A stretch of DNA of 33,797 nucleotides from the NCBI GenBank assembly GCA_021799315.1, contig JAJZAR010000003.1:1-33797 (forward strand), read 5' to 3'. Positions 15,999 to 23,705 of this stretch are shown here, piece after piece. The notes under the pieces are model-generated. The model saw only the letters and a program-made list of their open reading frames with translations, was not told where the DNA came from and searched no databases. The position numbers were made by a program, and so were the translations under genes. Positions within the stretch are counted from its first letter, which is position 1, and the number at the start of each line of letters is the position of its first letter. Origin of the DNA: Thermoplasmata archaeon (lineage in GTDB: Archaea > Thermoplasmatota > Thermoplasmata > Thermoplasmatales > Thermoplasmataceae).

Positions 15999-16844
15999 AT
16001 GGAATCAATAAGAATATATGGAGAACAGGTAACAAAGAACTTTGGCAACATAAGTGCACTTAACAATATATCATTCGACGTGGAGGGAGAAAGAATTGCC
16101 ATTCTTGGGCATAACGGAAGTGGAAAAACTACGTTGATGTCAATGATCCTAGGATTACTGAACCCATCAAGTGGAAAGGTTTATATAAATGGAGTTGAAC
16201 CTTACAAACACCACAAGTGGGTAAGTGAGAATTTATCGTTCTGCTTCGAAAAGGGAAAAATGCCTTATTCAATGACCGTTGAGAGCTTTCTAAACACAAT
16301 AAAGGATGTATGGGGGAGAGAAGATGTGATAAACAATATCTGTCAAAGTTTTTTTGTGAATAGATTCGAACACTTACAGATGAATAGACTGTCCACAGGG
16401 CAAGAACAGATTTTATATATTCTTACAGCAGTATTATCTTCCGCTCCTATTTTATTTTTAGATGAACCATTTACCCATCTTGATACTTTTGTTTCGTCCG
16501 GTATATATGATTACTTACTTTCAAGTGGTAAGAATCTGGTAATAACTACTCAATCCATAGAGGAAGCCGAAACCCTTGCCGATTCGTTTTTAGTGATAGG
16601 GGGAGGTAAATTAATTTGGCAGGGCGACAAAGATGAATTATACGACGATGAAACGTTTGAAGTTATGCCAATAGGAAATACACTGGATACATTCAACCTT
16701 GAAGTCTTGTATACAATAGAGAGGAGGATTATATGCAAAAGTACAGAGGAGAAACTAAGTAAGCTATTGATGGATCATAAAATTATGGGTTTCAGAAGAG
16801 CAGGTCTGAGGAAGATATATGGTAAAACTGGGCAAAATCATTAA
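15999..16844 (+). CDS. ABC transporter ATP-binding protein, atypical
   Basis: A 281-residue nucleotide-binding subunit. Walker A is GHNGSGKT (37-44), the signature is LSTGQ (131-135), Walker B is ILFLDEP with E156 and the D-loop is THLD. Two normally conserved switch residues are changed: the Q-loop region reads SFCFEKGKMPY with no glutamine, and the H-loop histidine is Gln185 (ITTQSIEEAETLAD). It resembles the single-domain exporter ATPases of the CcmA/natA type, with a 70-residue C-terminal extension. The permease gene starts 26 nt inside its end, so the two are co-translated. Confidence 0.85.
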   Translation: MESIRIYGEQVTKNFGNISALNNISFDVEGERIAILGHNGSGKTTLMSMILGLLNPSSGKVYINGVEPYKHHKWVSENLSFCFEKGKMPYSMTVESFLNTIKDVWGREDVINNICQSFFVNRFEHLQMNRLSTGQEQILYILTAVLSSAPILFLDEPFTHLDTFVSSGIYDYLLSSGKNLVITTQSIEEAETLADSFLVIGGGKLIWQGDKDELYDDETFEVMPIGNTLDTFNLEVLYTIERRIICKSTEEKLSKLLMDHKIMGFRRAGLRKIYGKTGQNH

Positions 16845-17511
16845 ATGGTATCTCAAAACCATAATGACCACTCCTGTTTATGAAGTGGTTTTGTTTCTGA
16901 TTGCTCTTGTTCAAATAGGGTCCATGTATCTTTTCAATGGTTATTTCCTTTTAATCTTTGTTAGCTCAATTTTATCTTTTCCCATTATGGCAATTCTCTC
17001 CGGAACAGGAGTATATAGAGATAAGTCAGCACAGTTACTGGAGTTAAATTTATTCAAGGACAGAAGAAAGATTGCTCTGGCAAAATTCGTTTCAGTAACA
17101 CTTTCTTTCCTACCAGTATTTGCTTTCAACTCAGCCTTTCTTTCGATTCATCACTATTCATTCCTCATAATACCATCTATTCTTTCAATGCTTGTGCTTA
17201 TCAGTTTAATTTCGGTGTCTGCTCTTTACAGATCAAGTTCAAAGGCAGTTATATCGACAATGATGTATGCATTTCTCATACCCATGGCCATAGATGCGTT
17301 ACTAAACAATTATATGATGTTGCAAACTCATCCTAGTATAGTTTTTTCAGCTATATCATATATATTTTCACCCATATTTTCTATTTACTATTTCAAAGTT
17401 GGGCTGATAGAACTGATGCCATGGGAAGGTTACATATTTTCTTTGATTTTTTCACTCATTGTTATCACAATAAGTATATTTCTGTCGGAAGAGCTTGAAA
17501 TAAAACCATGA
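16819..17511 (+). CDS. ABC transporter permease
   Basis: A 230-residue hydrophobic protein with about six membrane helices (roughly residues 20-35, 42-66, 90-108, 115-135, 142-160 and 205-222) and short loops. The motif GVYRDKSAQLLELNLFKDRRKIALAKF between helices 2 and 3 looks like the coupling region of ABC-2 type exporters. It overlaps the ATPase gene by 26 nt and is the last gene of the cassette. The substrate is unknown; the two surface proteins ahead of it are candidates for cargo or accessory factors. An immunity or peptide-export role is speculation. Confidence 0.7.
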   Translation: MVKLGKIIKWYLKTIMTTPVYEVVLFLIALVQIGSMYLFNGYFLLIFVSSILSFPIMAILSGTGVYRDKSAQLLELNLFKDRRKIALAKFVSVTLSFLPVFAFNSAFLSIHHYSFLIIPSILSMLVLISLISVSALYRSSSKAVISTMMYAFLIPMAIDALLNNYMMLQTHPSIVFSAISYIFSPIFSIYYFKVGLIELMPWEGYIFSLIFSLIVITISIFLSEELEIKP

Positions 17512-17684
17512 TAATAATATGTCTACTTAATTATTTTCCGTAAAGGCGAGCGGCAAAACCTTTGTTTCAGTATACCTTCCATGCAACTTTGTAATATTAA
17601 GCACCCAAATAAGCAAATATGCCATCTAAATAAGAAAAAGATGACTAACTCTTTGAGTGTAGCTAGAAGGTTTGAAATGCTTAC

Positions 17685-18575
17685 CTATCGCAAAGATATA
17701 GATTTTCCTGAAACTACATAGTTTTCCAGTACTGGCAGCCCTTCAATATTTATTTGACTTGTAATTCTATCTCCTGGTGTCAACTCCACCGCGCCAGGTG
17801 TTCCAGTGGAGAGAATGTCTCCCGGAGCAAATGAAAACACCTTGGAATGAAATGAAATCAAAAACTGAGGTTTAAATGTCATATTATCAACAATATTTTT
17901 GTAAATTATCTGATTATTCTTACCAGTTGAAATTTCAAGCTTTGAGATATCAGTGATCTCGTCCATTGTAACGATTACCTGGCCCATTGAAAAAAAGGTG
18001 TCATAGCTCTTAGCTCTAGTGAGAAATCGAGGATTTCTTTCAAGAATATCAAGAGCGGTCATATCTGTTACACACACAATACCAAAAACATATCGCATTG
18101 CGTCCTTCTCCTTAATGTTTTTAGGTGTTTTCTTCATGACAAGGGCCATCTCAGCTTCCCCTGTTACTCTGCCAATTCCTTCAGGAACAATAATATTGTC
18201 TCCATGGCCTATCATAGTAGATGCAGGGCGAATAAAACTGGCAGGTTCATCTGGGACTTTTTCTCTGAGATCAGAAGCATGATTTGGATAATTAAGCCCA
18301 ATACACCATATGAGATTGGGCTTCCTTAGTGGGATGTCAAAGTTTATTTTTCCCTCTGCTCCTTTGAAACTGTTATTATCCAGCCTGCTATCTTTCAAAA
18401 AATCCTTAAGGTTCAAAAGTGCTCTTTCGTTCCCAATCAATTCTTCCATTTGCCCCGGTAAATCCATACCGAATGCTTTCTTTATTTCGTTAATAGGAAC
18501 AATTTTTTGGTTTATGATAAGGGACAGAACAGGACCTTCTTTTCCTTTCACCGTGCAGAATCTCACATCAAGCAC
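17685..18575 (-). CDS. Fumarylacetoacetate hydrolase family protein
   Basis: A 296-residue metal-dependent enzyme of the FAH/acylpyruvase superfamily, which cleaves or decarboxylates 2-oxo acids. Seen are IWCIGLNYPNHASDLREKVPDEPASFIRPAS, VTGEAEMALVM with the E-x-E metal ligands, FGIVCVTDMTALDI, TRAKSYDTFFSMGQVIV and APGDILSTGTPGAVELTPGD. In aerobic Thermoplasmatales such proteins may act in aromatic or sugar-acid breakdown, but the exact substrate cannot be read. The start is a GTG at 18575 with a TATA-like GCTTTATCC about 22 nt upstream; no in-frame ATG fits. Neighbours give no pathway clue. Confidence 0.88.
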   Translation of the reverse strand: MLDVRFCTVKGKEGPVLSLIINQKIVPINEIKKAFGMDLPGQMEELIGNERALLNLKDFLKDSRLDNNSFKGAEGKINFDIPLRKPNLIWCIGLNYPNHASDLREKVPDEPASFIRPASTMIGHGDNIIVPEGIGRVTGEAEMALVMKKTPKNIKEKDAMRYVFGIVCVTDMTALDILERNPRFLTRAKSYDTFFSMGQVIVTMDEITDISKLEISTGKNNQIIYKNIVDNMTFKPQFLISFHSKVFSFAPGDILSTGTPGAVELTPGDRITSQINIEGLPVLENYVVSGKSISLR

Positions 18576-18640
18576 AAATAAACCCTATGGATAAAGCTTA
18601 TGGATCTTGCACGATTAAAGTTGGATTATAGATAGTAATT

Positions 18641-18961
18641 CTATTTAGATGCAATCTCGTCAAGCCCATTTGTTAGTTCCTCTTCCAATTTATTCCCTGC
18701 ACCAAAGCGTATTCTTAAGAGTCCTGATCCGCCGCCAATCCGTCCCCCATCTACTTTCGTATTTACTCCATCATAAAATAACGTTAGAAAAAGCCCAATT
18801 ACATCATTTGTTCTGAAGAAATATTTACTCCCTGCAACTATATCAATCCTGCACTGCCCTGACGTGTGAGTACTGGAATATTCAACATTACCAACAACTC
18901 GAGTAAAGAGATCAATTACCTCGCCAGAATCAATTTTACCAGGAAAAGTTAAGGTGATCAT
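18641..18961 (-). CDS. Small protein of unknown function, head-to-head with ftsZ
   Basis: A 106-residue protein I do not recognise. It begins MITLTFPGKIDSGEVIDLF and has a mixed α/β pattern with a glycine-rich turn (VDGGRIGGGSGLLRIRFG) and a C-terminal acidic helix. No signal peptide or cysteine pair is visible. The frame runs on to 19033, but the ATG at 18961 is chosen because a TATA box (18982-18989) lies 25 nt before it and because the extension would encode a hydrophobic run made of promoter bases. The gene is divergent from ftsZ across about 170 nt. Confidence 0.6.
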   Translation of the reverse strand: MITLTFPGKIDSGEVIDLFTRVVGNVEYSSTHTSGQCRIDIVAGSKYFFRTNDVIGLFLTLFYDGVNTKVDGGRIGGGSGLLRIRFGAGNKLEEELTNGLDEIASK

Positions 18962-18981
18962 AATTAGAACAAATATCCAAA

Positions 18982-18989
18982 ATATATAA
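18982..18989 (-). promoter_or_regulatory. TATA box of the small unknown gene
   Basis: CTTATATATT on the minus strand is centred about 25 nt before ATG 18961. It decides the start of this gene against a longer upstream frame. Confidence 0.55.
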
Positions 18990-19099
18990 GTTTTAATGTT
19001 GCAAGAGATTTCACTTAGGCCATTCAAACACAATGGGTCATCATTTTAACTTCTGGAATTTTTCCATTATTTAATGATTGCAAATATGTCTGCGAAAAC

Positions 19100-19107
19100 T
19101 TAATATA
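19100..19107 (+). promoter_or_regulatory. TATA box of ftsZ
   Basis: TTAATATA is centred about 25 nt before ATG 19129, so the ftsZ message is probably leaderless. The longer frame from 19078 would be translated through this box and is rejected. Confidence 0.6.
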
Positions 19108-19128
19108 TGGGTCAGACAATCGTCCTTC

Positions 19129-20172
19129 ATGATGCAATATGATCCAGAATTTGAAAAAATCCTGAAACTTGCGAGAGTTAGAGTTAAAGTTATTGGTTGT
19201 GGTGGGGCTGGATGTAACTCCATAACAAATCTGAAAAAATTCGGAACACCTGGAGCAAAACTCATTGCCCTCAATACAGATGCGGCCCACTTGAAGGATA
19301 AAACAGATTCAGATGTCTTTATGCTTATTGGAGAAAGATTAACTAACGGGCACGGTGCCAAAGCTGATCCAAACATTGGCAGAGACGCAGCCATAGAAAG
19401 TAAGGAAAATATAAACAAAGCAACTTCGAATGCAGACCTTGTATTCATAATTGCAGGCATGGGTGGCGGAACAGGGACAGGGAGTGCACCAATTGTAGCT
19501 CAGGCCGCAAAAAATAATGGTGCCCAGGTGATATCCTTTGTCACCTTGCCCACAGAAAGTGAAGGAGAGATAAGAAAGAAAAATGCAAAAATCGGACTGG
19601 ATAATCTTTCCAAAGTATCCCACACAGTGATTGTAATTTCCAACGACAAACTCAAGACTATAAATGAAAAAAAGAATGAAGATGAGAGCTTTGCCATGGC
19701 TGACAAATTCATAGTGGATCAGATATCAGGGCTTATTCAGACTATCACTGAGACCAGTCTTATAAACGTGGAATTTTCTGATCTTATGAAAATACTTTCC
19801 TATTCCAGAACTGCCTATATTGGAGTTGGGGAGTCTCCTGGAGGAGAGAGAAGGATGGAATTTGCTCTAAACGACGCACTCTCTAATAAACTGATGCAAA
19901 TCGACATTTCCGGAGCTAAGGGGTGTTTGATGAGGGTTGTGGGAGGAAATTTTACCATAGATGAGTTTGATGATGTGTCCAAGAAAATGCTTTCTATGAT
20001 GAATAGTGAATGCGAATTTATTCTCGGTGCAGACATAAAGGAAGAAATGGGTGATTCTGTGAAGATATTCCTCGTCATAACTGGAGTTGATTCGGAATTC
20101 ATAATAGGTAACGGAGAAAGAATAAATCCTCACCTCTTTGGAGATGACGATAATAACAATATTATAAGCTAA
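19129..20172 (+). CDS. ftsZ: Cell-division GTPase FtsZ
   Basis: Tubulin-like GTPase that forms the division ring. The 347-residue protein has IGCGGAGCNSITNL, ALNTDAAHL, the GTP loop GGGTGTGSAP (112-121), TLPTESEGEIRKKNAKIGLDNL, VISNDKL, the catalytic T7-loop region INVEFSDLMKIL and AYIGVGESPGGERRMEFAL. It ends with an acidic tail (GDDDNNNIIS), a possible partner-binding peptide. The start ATG 19129 is set by the TATA box; the upstream 17 codons are non-conserved. A 6-bp dyad (TCTCCC/GGGAGA, 20202-20219) lies 30 nt beyond the stop codon. Confidence 0.97.
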   Translation: MMQYDPEFEKILKLARVRVKVIGCGGAGCNSITNLKKFGTPGAKLIALNTDAAHLKDKTDSDVFMLIGERLTNGHGAKADPNIGRDAAIESKENINKATSNADLVFIIAGMGGGTGTGSAPIVAQAAKNNGAQVISFVTLPTESEGEIRKKNAKIGLDNLSKVSHTVIVISNDKLKTINEKKNEDESFAMADKFIVDQISGLIQTITETSLINVEFSDLMKILSYSRTAYIGVGESPGGERRMEFALNDALSNKLMQIDISGAKGCLMRVVGGNFTIDEFDDVSKKMLSMMNSECEFILGADIKEEMGDSVKIFLVITGVDSEFIIGNGERINPHLFGDDDNNNIIS

Positions 20173-20503
20173 TTGTGAAAATAGCATTATTAACTAATTT
20201 TTCTCCCGTTATTGGGAGAGATAACTTCGCATAAGAATTACATATTGAACTTGTCTTTATTATGTATGGGTCTAGTTCATGAAGACCACTCTTGATGTCA
20301 ATACATAGAATCCTATATTCTATTGGATTGAGACTGATGCAAATTTATTGCGTAGAAACATTTACAGGCTTTTTAATACACATATTTGTTTCATCGCTCT
20401 TCCGTGTATAAACGTACAGTAAAAGGATCCAGTTCTCCGAGTATACTATTTATATTGTTTATAGTTTAACATCTGGTGATTTTTATTATCTTCCATGTCT
20501 TTT

Positions 20504-20690
20504 CTAAACTTCCTTGTTTGATATTTCCATGAGGTTGTATGCAATGACTTTGAGGTTCATTGCATAGTCATTCCTGAGATCAATCCCAATCCTGCGGTTC
20601 GCCCATAATCGTTCAGTAACAGGGTCTATCCTCTTATTGCCGTCAATTACAGGAGCGGTGTGTGGCCCAAAAAAACATGATCATATGCGC
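20504..20690 (-). pseudogene. C-terminal remnant of a probable transposase
   Basis: Reading the minus strand gives an open stretch from about 20685 to a TAG at 20504-20506. It contains GPHTAPVIDGNKRIDPVTER, LWANRRIGIDLRNDYAMN and LKVIAYNLMEISNKEV. A run of T residues before GPH suggests one frameshift (AYDHVF, then FGPHTAP). There is no start codon and stop codons lie upstream. The RIxPVTERLxAxRRIG… and final helical NLxVIAYNLM pattern is transposase-like, but I cannot name the IS family. Confidence 0.3.
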
Positions 20691-20811
20691 CTGATTTAAG
20701 ATATTCCTAATATTTTTTATGAGTGAAAATTCCCAAGAGAATGCGCGATTTCATGACGCTCTGAACCTTTTACTAATTAAGTTTATTGATTACAAAAAAA
20801 ATACTACGAAT

Positions 20812-20819
20812 CTATATAT
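20812..20819 (+). promoter_or_regulatory. TATA box of the DUF3494 surface protein gene
   Basis: CTATATAT is centred about 24 nt before the ATG at 20839, predicting a leaderless transcript or a very short leader. Confidence 0.5.
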
Positions 20820-20838
20820 GTATTTATGATACAATTTC

Positions 20839-22275
20839 ATGAATAAAAAACATGGAAAAAAAATAACGCTAGTCATTCTCGTTTCGTTTATACTGGTTTT
20901 ATCGTCAAGCATGCTGTTTCTGGACCAGCCCCAGAGTTCTGGTAACTCTGGCGTTTCGTCCGGCTCCTTTGTAACTGGTTCTTACAACGTTACATTCACG
21001 GAATCTGGGCTGACATCGGGAACTCAGTGGAATGTAACGCTTAACACCGTATCCGAAACGTCAATAACAAACTCAATAGTTTTCTCTATGGCAAACGGGT
21101 CATATACCTATACAGTAGGCACCGTGCCGGGATTTAACGCAACACCATATACAGGTTCGGGAACTGTTAGCGGAGCAGCAGTTCCAATTACCATAACATT
21201 TACAAAACTGGCCCCTGTATCCATATCTCCAGTTAATCTTGGAACAGCAGGCAATTACGCAATTCTGTCAAAAACTGGAATCTCCAACACAGGAACATCC
21301 TCCATTGTTGGTAACATAGCTGTCAGCCCTGCCAGCAGTACTTACATAACTGGCTTCTCATTAGTCTTGAATTCAACCGGGCAGTTTGCAACCTCATCAC
21401 TCGTAACAGGGAAGGTGTACGCAGCAACATATACATCACCTACCCCTTCAACACTCACAACTGCAGTTGGCGATATGCAGACAGCATATACTGATGCTGC
21501 AGGAAGAACCAATCCTAATTATGTAAACCTTGGAGCGGGAAATATAAATGGAATGACATTGGTACCTGGTCTTTACAAATGGGGAACTGGCGTGTCCATA
21601 TCAACAAGCATAACACTCACAGGAAGCTCAAGCTCAGTGTGGATTTTCCAGATATCTGGAGGACTCACATTCGGTAACGGAGCACACATAATTCTCAGTG
21701 GTGGAGCACAGGCTAAGAACATATTCTGGCAAGTTGCAAGTGGAGTGTCCATAGGAACTGGAGCATCATTTTATGGTATAATACTCTCGCAAACATCTAT
21801 CACAATTGCCACAGGTTCAACCATGACCGGTCTCGTCCTGGCTCAAACCGCTGTTACCCTTCAGTCCGATAAAATAGCTTCGCCTTCAGGGGCGCAGAAT
21901 ATAACTACTGCGATGTACGGAGTTACATTCACGGAAACCGGTCTTCCTTCAGGAACAACATGGTATGTGAATTTAACAGGTGCGGCTTCATCTGGCCCAT
22001 TGACAGCATCAACCTACACAGTGAGTCTTACCAACGGATTATACTCATACACTGCCAGCTCAACGGACAAAACCTATCACTCAGTCACGGGAACTCTCTC
22101 TGTAAACGGCCATTCATCGTCGGTTACGGTTAAGTTCTCAACAACTTCAACGACTTCAACGCCAGGATCGGGGATTTCAAACACTGACATATACATAATC
22201 GTCGGTGTTGTTGTGGCATTGGCCATTATTGGTACGGCAGTAACAATGATTCTGAGAAAGAGAGGATCCAAATAA
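20839..22275 (+). CDS. Surface protein with ice-binding-like (DUF3494) domain
   Basis: The 478-residue protein has a signal or anchor helix (about 8-28) and a first ~70-residue repeat starting SYNVTFTESGLTSGTQW. A DUF3494 domain spans about 135-345, with VNLGTAGNYAILSKTGISNT, VVGNIAVSP-like spacing, DMQTAYTDAAGR, LVPGLYKWGTGVSI, SSVWIFQISGGLTFGNGAHI and FWQVASGVSIGTGASFYGII. A second copy of the repeat follows (YGVTFTETGLPSGTTWY, near 357), then a Thr-rich linker and a C-terminal helix with a basic tail. DUF3494 is the right-handed β-helix of ice-binding proteins, but many members are general adhesins; here a surface adhesin is more likely. The flanking repeats are known from thermopsin-like acidophile proteins. 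Confidence 0.88.
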   Translation: MNKKHGKKITLVILVSFILVLSSSMLFLDQPQSSGNSGVSSGSFVTGSYNVTFTESGLTSGTQWNVTLNTVSETSITNSIVFSMANGSYTYTVGTVPGFNATPYTGSGTVSGAAVPITITFTKLAPVSISPVNLGTAGNYAILSKTGISNTGTSSIVGNIAVSPASSTYITGFSLVLNSTGQFATSSLVTGKVYAATYTSPTPSTLTTAVGDMQTAYTDAAGRTNPNYVNLGAGNINGMTLVPGLYKWGTGVSISTSITLTGSSSSVWIFQISGGLTFGNGAHIILSGGAQAKNIFWQVASGVSIGTGASFYGIILSQTSITIATGSTMTGLVLAQTAVTLQSDKIASPSGAQNITTAMYGVTFTETGLPSGTTWYVNLTGAASSGPLTASTYTVSLTNGLYSYTASSTDKTYHSVTGTLSVNGHSSSVTVKFSTTSTTSTPGSGISNTDIYIIVGVVVALAIIGTAVTMILRKRGSK

Positions 22276-22300
22276 TCCTCCAGTCTTTTTTTAATCTATT
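22276..22300 (+). terminator. T-rich terminator after the DUF3494 gene
   Basis: A TCCTCCAGTC stretch followed by TTTTTTT and further T-rich sequence comes directly after the stop codon. Archaeal termination needs only such U-rich runs. No strong hairpin is needed or seen. Confidence 0.45.
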
Positions 22301-22539
22301 TTAAAAATATTTTCTAACCATAAACTTTTAAATTTAACAAAACTAGCAAATTAACAGATTTTGATCTTTTATAATGTTTATGACTAATTAGATTTAAGAA
22401 TAAAACCCTGGAATTATGTACATCCTGAAACAATCATAGAAATGAAAAAGAACGATGGATAATGCATGCATACTCACTGTCAGAGTTATTGTATGTCTCA
22501 GACTTTTGACATAAATATGCCGATTCATGATCACATCTT

Positions 22540-22548
22540 CCACTTAGA
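22540..22548 (+). repeat. 9-bp direct repeat, left flank of the small TnpB element
   Basis: CCACTTAGA is repeated exactly at 22889-22897 on the other side of the 340-bp element. With the preceding T the match is 10 bp. It probably marks a target-site duplication. Confidence 0.65.
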
Positions 22549-22888
22549 CTTTGTCAAACACTCGTTGATATTCGACTTCCTGCCATCTGCTCTGCATCTT
22601 TTGACTGCTTCACAGCTTCATTTGGCAGGCCTTCATGGGATCGGTTCAGCCATGTCCGACCCCTGCCTGCAATGTTTATGCAGGCATTTACGTCTCGATC
22701 TATCTCAAGACAACATGAATCACACCTCAGTATTCTGCCATGCCCTATTCGGGTCAGAGACCCACATGCCGAGCATTCTTTACTGGTGTTTACCTTTGCT
22801 TTTCCTGTTGGCTCTATTTCAGTGTGAAATAACTTGCAATATATAAGCTTGAGTATGGCAAAAAATCAACTAAGAATTGACTTCCTCT
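22549..22888 (-). mobile_element. Internally deleted TnpB element (MITE-like)
   Basis: This 340-bp segment keeps both ends of the larger element at 23706-24947 but has lost most of its tnpB. The low-coordinate end (from CTTTGTCAA) and the last part of tnpB match the larger element closely over about 240 bp. The high-coordinate end matches at AAATCAACTAAGAATTGAC…CCTCT. Perfect 9-bp direct repeats, different from those of the larger copy, flank it. A TATA-like CTTATATATTG on the minus strand near 22843-22852 could drive a short transcript through the remaining piece. It would depend on enzymes from elsewhere to move. Confidence 0.7.
22554..22850 (-). pseudogene. C-terminal fragment of TnpB
   Basis: The minus strand encodes NTSKECSACGSLTRIGHGR, a second half-zinc-finger LRCDSC, then EIDRDVNACINIAGRGRTWL and a tail ending in RISTSV followed by TGA (22554-22556). 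The zinc ribbon and the third RuvC aspartate (DRDVNA) are kept. One zinc-finger position reads CDSCCLEI where the larger copy has CDSCGREI. About 300 N-terminal codons, including the first two RuvC acids, are missing, so no nuclease can be made. Confidence 0.8.
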
Positions 22889-22897
22889 CCACTTAGA
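22889..22897 (+). repeat. 9-bp direct repeat, right flank of the small TnpB element
   Basis: Second copy of CCACTTAGA, directly after the element end CCTCT. It pairs with 22540-22548. Confidence 0.65.
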
Positions 22898-23042
22898 AAA
22901 GCAGTTCTATGCTGCCGACTTTTTCCGTGCTCAGCGACCCTGTTAGAATAAGCACTTTGGAGCAGGCAGTTTCTGAACCACCTCTGATATTCACACTCTA
23001 AGACTATTAAGATTAAATGTAGAGGAAAGATACAGATTCTAG

Positions 23043-23675
23043 ATGACTGATAGAACCTCAAATATTGTGGCGTCCCTTGATATTGTTGAAGAAAAAAGGC
23101 TCCTGGACTTATCTCAGGAAATCGGTGATTCTGTTTTTGCAATAAAGATCAACTGGCCTACAATTTTAGCATGCGGAAAGCAGATAATTTCAAAATTGGG
23201 TAAATATTCAAGGATCATATGCGACCTGAAAATTGCAGATGTACCAAACACAGTCAATCTCATAATGAAACAAATAGAGACTGAGAAACCATACGCTGTC
23301 ATAACTCATCTTTTCACCGGGGAAGACTCACTTAAAACACTTATGGACAACGAGGGAGGTATACGAGTCATAGGCGTAGCATCAATGAGCAACTCTGGCG
23401 CAAAAAAGTATCTGAATCCAAACTATGCTTCTCTTATAAAAGATGCAAATTCAGCAGGATGCTATGGTATTGTCGGTCCCGGTAATGATTACAAGTTGCT
23501 TTCAGAAATGTCAAAGATTAAGGGAAACATGAAAATTTTTTGCCCTGGTATAGGAGCTCAGGGGGGTAACTACAGAGGAGCTATGAATTCGGGTGGAGAT
23601 TATATGATCATAGGTAGATCGATATATGAAAACCCATCTCCTCTAAAGTATATTTTAAATCTGGAAAAATCTTAA
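23043..23675 (+). CDS. pyrF: Orotidine 5'-phosphate decarboxylase
   Basis: Catalyses the last step of UMP synthesis. The 210-residue protein has the family signature DLKIADVPNT with catalytic D61, K63 and D66. Other matches are NIVASLDI at the start, VFAIKINWPTIL, GVASMSNSGAKKY, GCYGIVGPGND, IFCPGIGAQGG and DYMIIGRSIYENPSP, which bind the phosphate. An AT-rich box TTAAGATTAAAT (about 23006-23017) lies 25-30 nt before ATG 23043. The gene stands between two TnpB-type elements, alone; the partner pyrE is 9 kb away. Confidence 0.95.
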   Translation: MTDRTSNIVASLDIVEEKRLLDLSQEIGDSVFAIKINWPTILACGKQIISKLGKYSRIICDLKIADVPNTVNLIMKQIETEKPYAVITHLFTGEDSLKTLMDNEGGIRVIGVASMSNSGAKKYLNPNYASLIKDANSAGCYGIVGPGNDYKLLSEMSKIKGNMKIFCPGIGAQGGNYRGAMNSGGDYMIIGRSIYENPSPLKYILNLEKS

Positions 23676-23696
23676 ATGTCCTATTTCAATTGAACT

Positions 23697-23705
23697 TATG
23701 TTCGA
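23697..23705 (+). repeat. 9-bp direct repeat, left flank of the large TnpB element
   Basis: TATGTTCGA recurs exactly at 24948-24956. The match extends to 11 bp with the preceding CT. It differs from the repeat around the smaller copy. Confidence 0.65.

Larger units (their letters stand above)
20173..20838. other. Long intergenic region with decayed sequence
   Basis: The 666 nt after ftsZ hold no intact gene. They contain the dyad 20202-20219 (6-bp stem, 6-nt loop), a second perfect dyad ATAGAAT/ATTCTAT at 20305-20323, the transposase-like remnant described separately (20504-20690) and the TATA box of the next gene at 20812-20819. The region looks like a landing zone for mobile DNA. Confidence 0.45.

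Noticed and set aside
20202..20219. 6-bp dyad after ftsZ as an intrinsic terminator
   Set aside because: There is no T-run on the 3' side in either direction, so a classical terminator is not supported; it is left as an unexplained dyad.
22466..22846. 126-codon plus-strand frame
   Set aside because: It is antisense to the TnpB fragment, whose zinc-ribbon and RuvC motifs are clear on the minus strand.
22870..23142. 90-codon minus-strand frame
   Set aside because: It runs antisense into pyrF and across an element boundary, with no plausible composition or promoter.
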